A stretch of DNA of 64,000 nt from Nioella aestuarii (GTDB taxonomy: Bacteria > Pseudomonadota > Alphaproteobacteria > Rhodobacterales > Rhodobacteraceae): positions 1 through 64,000 of the forward strand of contig NZ_JBPBBA010000017.1 of the NCBI RefSeq assembly GCF_050896395.1, in the 5' to 3' direction. Both the position numbers and the translations under genes were made by a program. A model generated the notes under the pieces. That model was given only the letters and a program-made list of their open reading frames with translations, did not search any database and had not been told where the DNA came from. Of this stretch, positions 59,608 to 64,000 are shown one piece after another (positions within the stretch are counted from its first letter, which is position 1; each line of letters starts with the position of its first letter).

Positions 59608-60747
59608 TCAGCTTTCAGGCAGCCTCGCACGCGCAATGGCGGAAAGGACCAGTGTGCCATGCATCAGAGCTGCATCGTTGAAATCGTAGTCCGGCGCGTG
59701 CAGGGGGGCGGAGCTTTCGCCATTTCCGATGAAGGCGAAACAACCGGGAACATGGGTCAGGAAGCGGGCGAAATCCTCTGATCCGGTCATGGGCTCCGGG
59801 CGGATGGCCGTGGTTGTCGAAACAGCGGCAGCGGCCTGCATCATCGCTTCGGCCAGTTCCGGGTCATTGATCGTGGGGACGAATTCACGGTCATATCTGA
59901 CCTGCGCCTCAACCCCGTATTGGGTGGCGATCCCTGCCGCGATCCGGCGCATTTCCGATTCAATCGTGGACGAGACATCGGGGCTGAAGCTTCGGGCATC
60001 ACCAAGGATCCGGGCGAGACCGGGCAGCGCGTTGCGGGTGCCGTCGGTGATCAGCTCGGTAACGGACACGACAGCAGTCTGCGTGGGCGCGATGCGGCGC
60101 GAGACGATGGTTTGCAGATCCATTACCAGCGCGCAGGCAGGCACCATGACCTCGCGCCCCCAATGGGGGCTGGAGGCGTGGCCGCCCTGGCCGCTGAGCG
60201 TGATCTCGAAGATGTCTTCGGCCGACATGATCGCGCCGGGGCGAGTCTCAAAGTGACCCACTGGCAGGCCGGGCATATTGTGCAACCCAAAGATCTCGTC
60301 GAAGGGGAAGCGTTCCATAAGCCCGTCATTCAGCATCGACAGCGCGCCCTGCCCCCATTCCTCCGCCGGTTGGAACAGGAACCGAATGGTGCCGTCGAAA
60401 CCGCCCTCCTCAGCGAGAAGTTTCGCGGCCCCGAGCAGCATCGAGGTATGCCCGTCATGACCGCAGGCATGCATGGTCCCGGGGGTTTGCGAGGCATATT
60501 CGGCCCCGGTGGCTTCCGTGATCCGCAGCGCATCCATATCGGCGCGCAGTGCAATCGCCCGGTTCGAGGTGCCGCGTTTCAGGGTGCCCACGACGCCGGT
60601 GCCGCCGATGCCTTCTGCAACCTCCAACCCGAAGCTGCGCAGGGTTTCAGCGACGAAAGCGGCCGTGCGCGTTTCCTCGAACCCGAATTCTGGGTGGCGG
60701 TGCAGGTCGTGCCGCCATTCGGTCATCTGCCGAGTGAGATCTTTCAT
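59608..60747 (-). CDS. M20D amidohydrolase
   Basis: 379 aa zinc hydrolase of the hippurate hydrolase/indoleacetyl-amino acid hydrolase/N-acyl amino acid amidohydrolase group. WRHDLHRHPEFGFEETRTAA is the N-terminal signature. HACGHDGHTSMLLGAAKLLA supplies Cys and His ligands, QPAEEWGQGA the catalytic Glu, IFGLHNMPGLPVG the next His, SGQGGHASSPHWG the lid His, and MTGSEDFARFL the end motif. It cleaves an acyl-amino acid amide bond in the cytoplasm. Its location between a TRAP transporter and that system's presumed two-component pair suggests it acts on the transported compound. Confidence 0.9.
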   Translation of the reverse strand: MKDLTRQMTEWRHDLHRHPEFGFEETRTAAFVAETLRSFGLEVAEGIGGTGVVGTLKRGTSNRAIALRADMDALRITEATGAEYASQTPGTMHACGHDGHTSMLLGAAKLLAEEGGFDGTIRFLFQPAEEWGQGALSMLNDGLMERFPFDEIFGLHNMPGLPVGHFETRPGAIMSAEDIFEITLSGQGGHASSPHWGREVMVPACALVMDLQTIVSRRIAPTQTAVVSVTELITDGTRNALPGLARILGDARSFSPDVSSTIESEMRRIAAGIATQYGVEAQVRYDREFVPTINDPELAEAMMQAAAAVSTTTAIRPEPMTGSEDFARFLTHVPGCFAFIGNGESSAPLHAPDYDFNDAALMHGTLVLSAIARARLPES

Positions 60748-60774
60748 CGGCGCTCTCCTTTGCGGGGGACCAGA

Positions 60775-62118
60775 CTAAAGCAGCGCGTCCTTGTCCAGCC
60801 CGAGCTTGACGATCTTTTCATTGAGCGTCCGGCGCCCGATGCCAAGCGCCTCGGCCACCGCGTCCATGCGTCCCCCATGGGCCTTGATGGCCTTGCCGAT
60901 CAGTTCACGCTCAAAAACGGCGACAGCCTCTCGCAGGGTGTCGGGCACGTCCTCCATCGCCTGATCCGACCGGATCGCCTCGGCCACCGACCCGCGCCCA
61001 CGACGGGCGGCGAGCACCCGGCGTTCAGCGGCGTTGCGCAGCTCTCGCACATTGCCGGGCCAGTCATGGGCCAGAAGCGCCGCCATGTCATCATGGGTCA
61101 GATCGGGTACGGCGACCTCGTAAACGCGGGCATATTGGGTCAGGAAATGGGTGAAGAGCAGGCTGATATCGTCGCGACGTGTGCGCAACGGCGGCAAGGG
61201 CAGCACCACGGTGTTGAGACGGTAGAGAAGGTCCTGGCGCAAACGCCCCGTCGCCACGGCCTGATCGGCATCCTCGTTGGTGGCAGAGATCACCCGAAGG
61301 TCGAGCTTCACAGGGCTCGACGCGCCGATTGGGGTCAGTTCCTTTTCCTCGATCACACGGAGCAGTTTGGCCTGAACGGGCAATGGACAGGCGGCGATTT
61401 CATCGAGAAAAAGCGTGCCGCCATTTGCCGTCACGAGACGGCCGGTGGCCTCTCCCTTCACGCCGAACATCTCGGCCTCGAACGTCGTCTCGGCAATAGC
61501 TGCACAATTGAGCGCCAGAAATGGTGCATCGGCACGCGTGCCAAGATCATGCAAGGCGCGGGCCACGACCTCTTTTCCGGTGCCGGTTTCCCCCTGCAAC
61601 AGCACCGGCGCGGGCGCATCGGCAAGGTCCAGAACATCCTGCCGGACGCGGGAGATGTCGCCGGTTCCACCAAGCAGAACACGGTCGAGGCCCGAGAGCC
61701 GCGCCAGCCGTTCCTTGAGCCGCGCGGTGCCCTTGGCCATGCGATGCTGTTCAGCTGCATGGCGCAGGATGGATAGAAGGCGGCGCGGGTCGTAGGGCTT
61801 TTCGACGAAGCTGTAGGCCCCGTTCTGGATCGCCTGCACCGCCATCGGAATATCACCATGGGCGGAGATCAGCACCATGGGCGGCGCGGTGGCGCGGTCG
61901 AGGCTGTCCAGCAGCTCCAGCCCGGACATACCGGGCATCCGCACATCCGAAAGGATCACGTCGGGCATCAAGTTTGGCAGCAGCTCGGCCACCTGCGTGG
62001 CACGCGGCAGCGCCTCGGTCCGCCAACCAGCTGCTTCCAGCAGATCGACAAGAGAGGCTCGCATGGATTTGTCATCATCTACGATGAGAACAGACAGCGC
62101 GGTGTCGGGGCTGCTCAT
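60775..62118 (-). CDS. DctD-like response regulator lacking GAFTGA
   Basis: 447 aa NtrC-class regulator. The receiver domain (1-120) has the acidic pocket VDDDKS, phospho-acceptor Asp 58 in ILSDVRMPG, and Lys in VEKPYD. The AAA+ domain has Walker A GETGTGKE (177-183) and Walker B GGTLFLDE (233-240). The expected GAFTGA loop, which contacts sigma-54, is absent: after EAEMFG the chain reads VKGEATGRLVTANGG, about ten residues shorter than usual. The C-terminal Fis-type HTH (about 415-440, LGIGRRTLNEKI) is intact. It is therefore probably a sigma-54-independent activator, as known for Rhodobacter capsulatus NtrC. The ATG overlaps the kinase stop by 4 bases. Confidence 0.85.
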   Translation of the reverse strand: MSSPDTALSVLIVDDDKSMRASLVDLLEAAGWRTEALPRATQVAELLPNLMPDVILSDVRMPGMSGLELLDSLDRATAPPMVLISAHGDIPMAVQAIQNGAYSFVEKPYDPRRLLSILRHAAEQHRMAKGTARLKERLARLSGLDRVLLGGTGDISRVRQDVLDLADAPAPVLLQGETGTGKEVVARALHDLGTRADAPFLALNCAAIAETTFEAEMFGVKGEATGRLVTANGGTLFLDEIAACPLPVQAKLLRVIEEKELTPIGASSPVKLDLRVISATNEDADQAVATGRLRQDLLYRLNTVVLPLPPLRTRRDDISLLFTHFLTQYARVYEVAVPDLTHDDMAALLAHDWPGNVRELRNAAERRVLAARRGRGSVAEAIRSDQAMEDVPDTLREAVAVFERELIGKAIKAHGGRMDAVAEALGIGRRTLNEKIVKLGLDKDALL

Positions 62119-63839
62119 TCGGCGGCTTCTTCTGCGGTTTCGGCAAGTGGGATTTCGACACGGAACACTGCACCGCCATCGTCGCGGTTGCGGGCGGTCA
62201 TGGCGCCGTGATGTTCCTTGACGATCCCTGCAGAGATGGCGAGGCCAAGCCCCATGCCCTGCCCGGATTCCCGGCTGGTGACAAAGGGTTCCTGCAACTC
62301 CGGCAGGCTGGACTGGCCCAATCCATGGCCCCGGTCCGCCACCTCGAACCAGGCGATGCCAGCATCTGCCCCGACACGCACGGTCAGATCGCGGCAGGCG
62401 CTGTCCTCCATGGCGTCGATGGCGTTGCGCAGGAGGTTCACCATCACCTGTTCTATACGCAGTGCGTTGCCTTGGACCACAACGGGATCGCCTGCTATTT
62501 CTTCTATAAGAATAACGTGATGCACCTCGATATTGGGTGCAACCAGTTTCAGCGCCTCACGCATTGCGTGGACCAGGTCGACAGGTTGCAGGGAATCCTC
62601 GCCGGGATTGGCGAAGAATTTAAGCTGGCGCGTAATGCCCTCCATGCGCTCGACCAGACCGGTCAATTGCGGGATTGCACGCGCACCCCCCCCGATTTCC
62701 GCCGCCGCAAGGTGGTTGCGCATGGCAGTGATGGGCTGGCCCAACTCATGCGTGACCGAGGCGGCGAGTTCACCAAGCGCCGCCAGCCGGCTGGCACGCG
62801 CCAGTTCATCGCGGGTGCGCGACAGGCGGCGTTCGGCTGCGCGGCGATCTTCGATCTCAACCGCCAGCAGGTCATAGGCACGGCGCAGTTCGGCCTCTTC
62901 TGCCTCTAGCGCGGTCAGGGCGGCCTGGGTCTGGGCATTGCGGCGCATCAGGAAGACCAGCGCCATGCCGCCGGCGATGACAACGGCCAGAACCGTCGCA
63001 AGCCAGCTGCGCGTTGTCACAGGATCGGTGCTGGCGAAATAGTGCAGCTGCCAGCCATGCGGCAGGTCGGTGGTAGCCAGATGGATCACCTCCAACCCCG
63101 CAATCACCGCGCTGTCCCCCTCGCCCTCGCGCCAATCGAGCGGGTCGAGCGGCTGGCCGGAAAACTGGCGTGTCTGGGCAATCGAATCGCGCTGAGCGGC
63201 ATCAAGGGGGGTCAGGGTGCGGTAACGCCAATCGGGGTTCGAAGCCAGCAGCACCACCCCGTCGGCATTGGTCAGCAGCACTTGTTCGCCGCCCTCGCGC
63301 CAGCTGTTTTCCAACCGGGTAAGGTCAATCTTGATGGCGATGACGCCCAGGGCCTCACCCAGATCGGACACCACGGAATCGGCGATAAAGTAGCCGGGCA
63401 AACCCGTGGTGGCGCCAATGCCGTAGAACCGGCCCTGCCCGCCCTCAATCGCTTCCTGAAAATAGGGCCGGAAAGAATAGTTCTGGCCAACGAAGCTGGT
63501 GGCACTGCCCGCGTTGGAGGCAGAGATCGTCAGTCCCTCGAAATCCATCAGGTAGATCGCATCGAGCCCGGACTGGTTGGCGAAGCTTGCAAGTCGCCCG
63601 TCCAAAGGCGCGGTCGGACCGCCGCCTGCGGTTTCCATCACGAACGGGTCGCGGGCCAGCACGAAAGTGAGATGCGAGAACCGGTCAAGCTCTGCCACCA
63701 CGGTCGAGCGGTAGAGCGAAAGGCGCCCCTCGGCCCGCGTCACCTCCTCAGAGCGGAAATAGCGGGACGACAGCACATAGGCCCCTGACGCGAAGGCCAG
63801 GAACAGCACTGAGAACAAGATGGTGCGGGTGACGTTCAT
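62115..63839 (-). CDS. DctB-like sensor histidine kinase
   Basis: 574 aa. Membrane helix 1 is at about residues 7-26, then a periplasmic double-PAS-like (dCache) domain to about 270 (YSFRPYFQEAIEGGQGRFYG; YFIADSVV), membrane helix 2 at about 279-298, a coiled-coil linker, and the kinase core. The H-box is ASVTHELGQPITAMRNHL with His 364; the N-box NLLRNAIDAMED and G-box GQGMGLGLAISAGI follow. The plan is that of DctB, which senses dicarboxylates directly. It overlaps the response regulator gene by 4 bases and presumably senses the substrate of the TRAP transporter. Confidence 0.9.
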   Translation of the reverse strand: MNVTRTILFSVLFLAFASGAYVLSSRYFRSEEVTRAEGRLSLYRSTVVAELDRFSHLTFVLARDPFVMETAGGGPTAPLDGRLASFANQSGLDAIYLMDFEGLTISASNAGSATSFVGQNYSFRPYFQEAIEGGQGRFYGIGATTGLPGYFIADSVVSDLGEALGVIAIKIDLTRLENSWREGGEQVLLTNADGVVLLASNPDWRYRTLTPLDAAQRDSIAQTRQFSGQPLDPLDWREGEGDSAVIAGLEVIHLATTDLPHGWQLHYFASTDPVTTRSWLATVLAVVIAGGMALVFLMRRNAQTQAALTALEAEEAELRRAYDLLAVEIEDRRAAERRLSRTRDELARASRLAALGELAASVTHELGQPITAMRNHLAAAEIGGGARAIPQLTGLVERMEGITRQLKFFANPGEDSLQPVDLVHAMREALKLVAPNIEVHHVILIEEIAGDPVVVQGNALRIEQVMVNLLRNAIDAMEDSACRDLTVRVGADAGIAWFEVADRGHGLGQSSLPELQEPFVTSRESGQGMGLGLAISAGIVKEHHGAMTARNRDDGGAVFRVEIPLAETAEEAAE

Positions 63840-64000
63840 GCCCCTCCCCGGCTGGTATCATCAAGGCACAGGCTTAGCCGATGCAGCGGGGATGTCAAAA
63901 CGCCATCAACGCGGGGCTGGCAAGGGCAGGCAGCCGGGAAGGCCAGCGGGCAGCACCCAGGGTGCGCCAGCACTGTAGAGACGGCGGGCCATGTCGGGGC
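63840..64000. other. Region upstream of the kinase gene
   Basis: 160 bases with no assignable gene. Two minus-strand frames run off the right edge and stop at 63895 and 63906; either could be the 3' end of a gene beginning outside the window, but neither is recognisable. Confidence 0.25.

Noticed and set aside
63895..64000. Partial minus-strand gene running off the right edge
   Set aside because: Two frames stay open to the edge, but neither short tail resembles a known protein, so no CDS is claimed.
1..64000. CRISPR arrays, insertion sequences, prophage or integron features
   Set aside because: No regularly spaced repeats, transposase, integrase or attachment-site pattern was seen on either strand.

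Overview
The window reads as chromosomal DNA of a marine-type alphaproteobacterium of the Rhodobacteraceae (Roseobacter group). The evidence is coding GC near 65-68%, long antisense shadow frames, and gene families and orders I associate with this group: a TRAP transporter with its own two-component pair, a non-pyrrolysine MttB-family protein, an acs-adk-symporter-DUF294 row, and the xylose genes. There is no rRNA, tRNA, CRISPR array, transposase or phage gene. The 55 genes are mostly carbon and nitrogen catabolism, each block with its own regulator.

Layout. 0-1.2 kb: an AT-richer orphan gene for an all-helical protein with a hydrophobic hairpin, pore-forming-toxin-like in appearance. 1.4-3.7 kb: hxlR-ldh (L-lactate dehydrogenase) divergent from a DMT exporter, with two 17-bp palindromes between. 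3.7-6.05 kb: M24 (ectoine hydrolase-like) and M20 (ArgE-like) genes in one operon. 6.2-7.2 kb: rluE-like and ybaN-like genes. 7.4-11.5 kb: glpK and glpD, with divergent glpR. 11.5-15.7 kb: tesA-like esterase divergent from the ybbA-ybbP ABC system. 15.7-18.4 kb: phosphatase-like protein with a changed metal motif, a degenerate Ldh_2 homologue, and a LysR regulator.

18.4-28.3 kb: an acetate module. A long leader precedes acs, then adk (recycles the AMP made by Acs), DUF4212 plus sodium:solute symporter (uptake), a cNMP/CBS/DUF294 signalling protein, a small membrane protein, and a membrane PAS protein fused to a DnaQ-type exonuclease. 28.3-32.8 kb: a GntR/UTRA regulator, a repeat-rich gap, gabD, a GAPDH paralogue and a degraded DgoK-like protein.

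33-44.2 kb: a catabolic region with four operons and three regulators (GlxA/AraC, GntR/FCD, TetR). It encodes a DapA-family lyase, a PuuC-like aldehyde dehydrogenase, a PuuB-like FAD oxidase, a cupin, an MttB-like methyltransferase, a TMADH-like demethylase and an EamA transporter. I infer breakdown of an N-methylated amine or betaine; the substrate is not shown by the sequence.

44.4-55.6 kb: the xylose regulon. xylFHG is divergent from a ROK regulator, and xylB-xylA-galM lie in an operon that also carries a diheme peroxidase, convergent with an FG-GAP/ASPIC protein. 55.8-63.8 kb: TRAP transporter dctPQM, a small membrane protein, an M20D amidohydrolase and a DctB/DctD-like pair whose regulator lacks the GAFTGA loop used to contact sigma-54.

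The most notable points are the GAFTGA-less response regulator, the sensor-exonuclease fusion in the acetate row, the methylated-amine locus without a corrinoid partner, the redox pair inside the xylose operon, and several enzyme homologues with altered catalytic residues.
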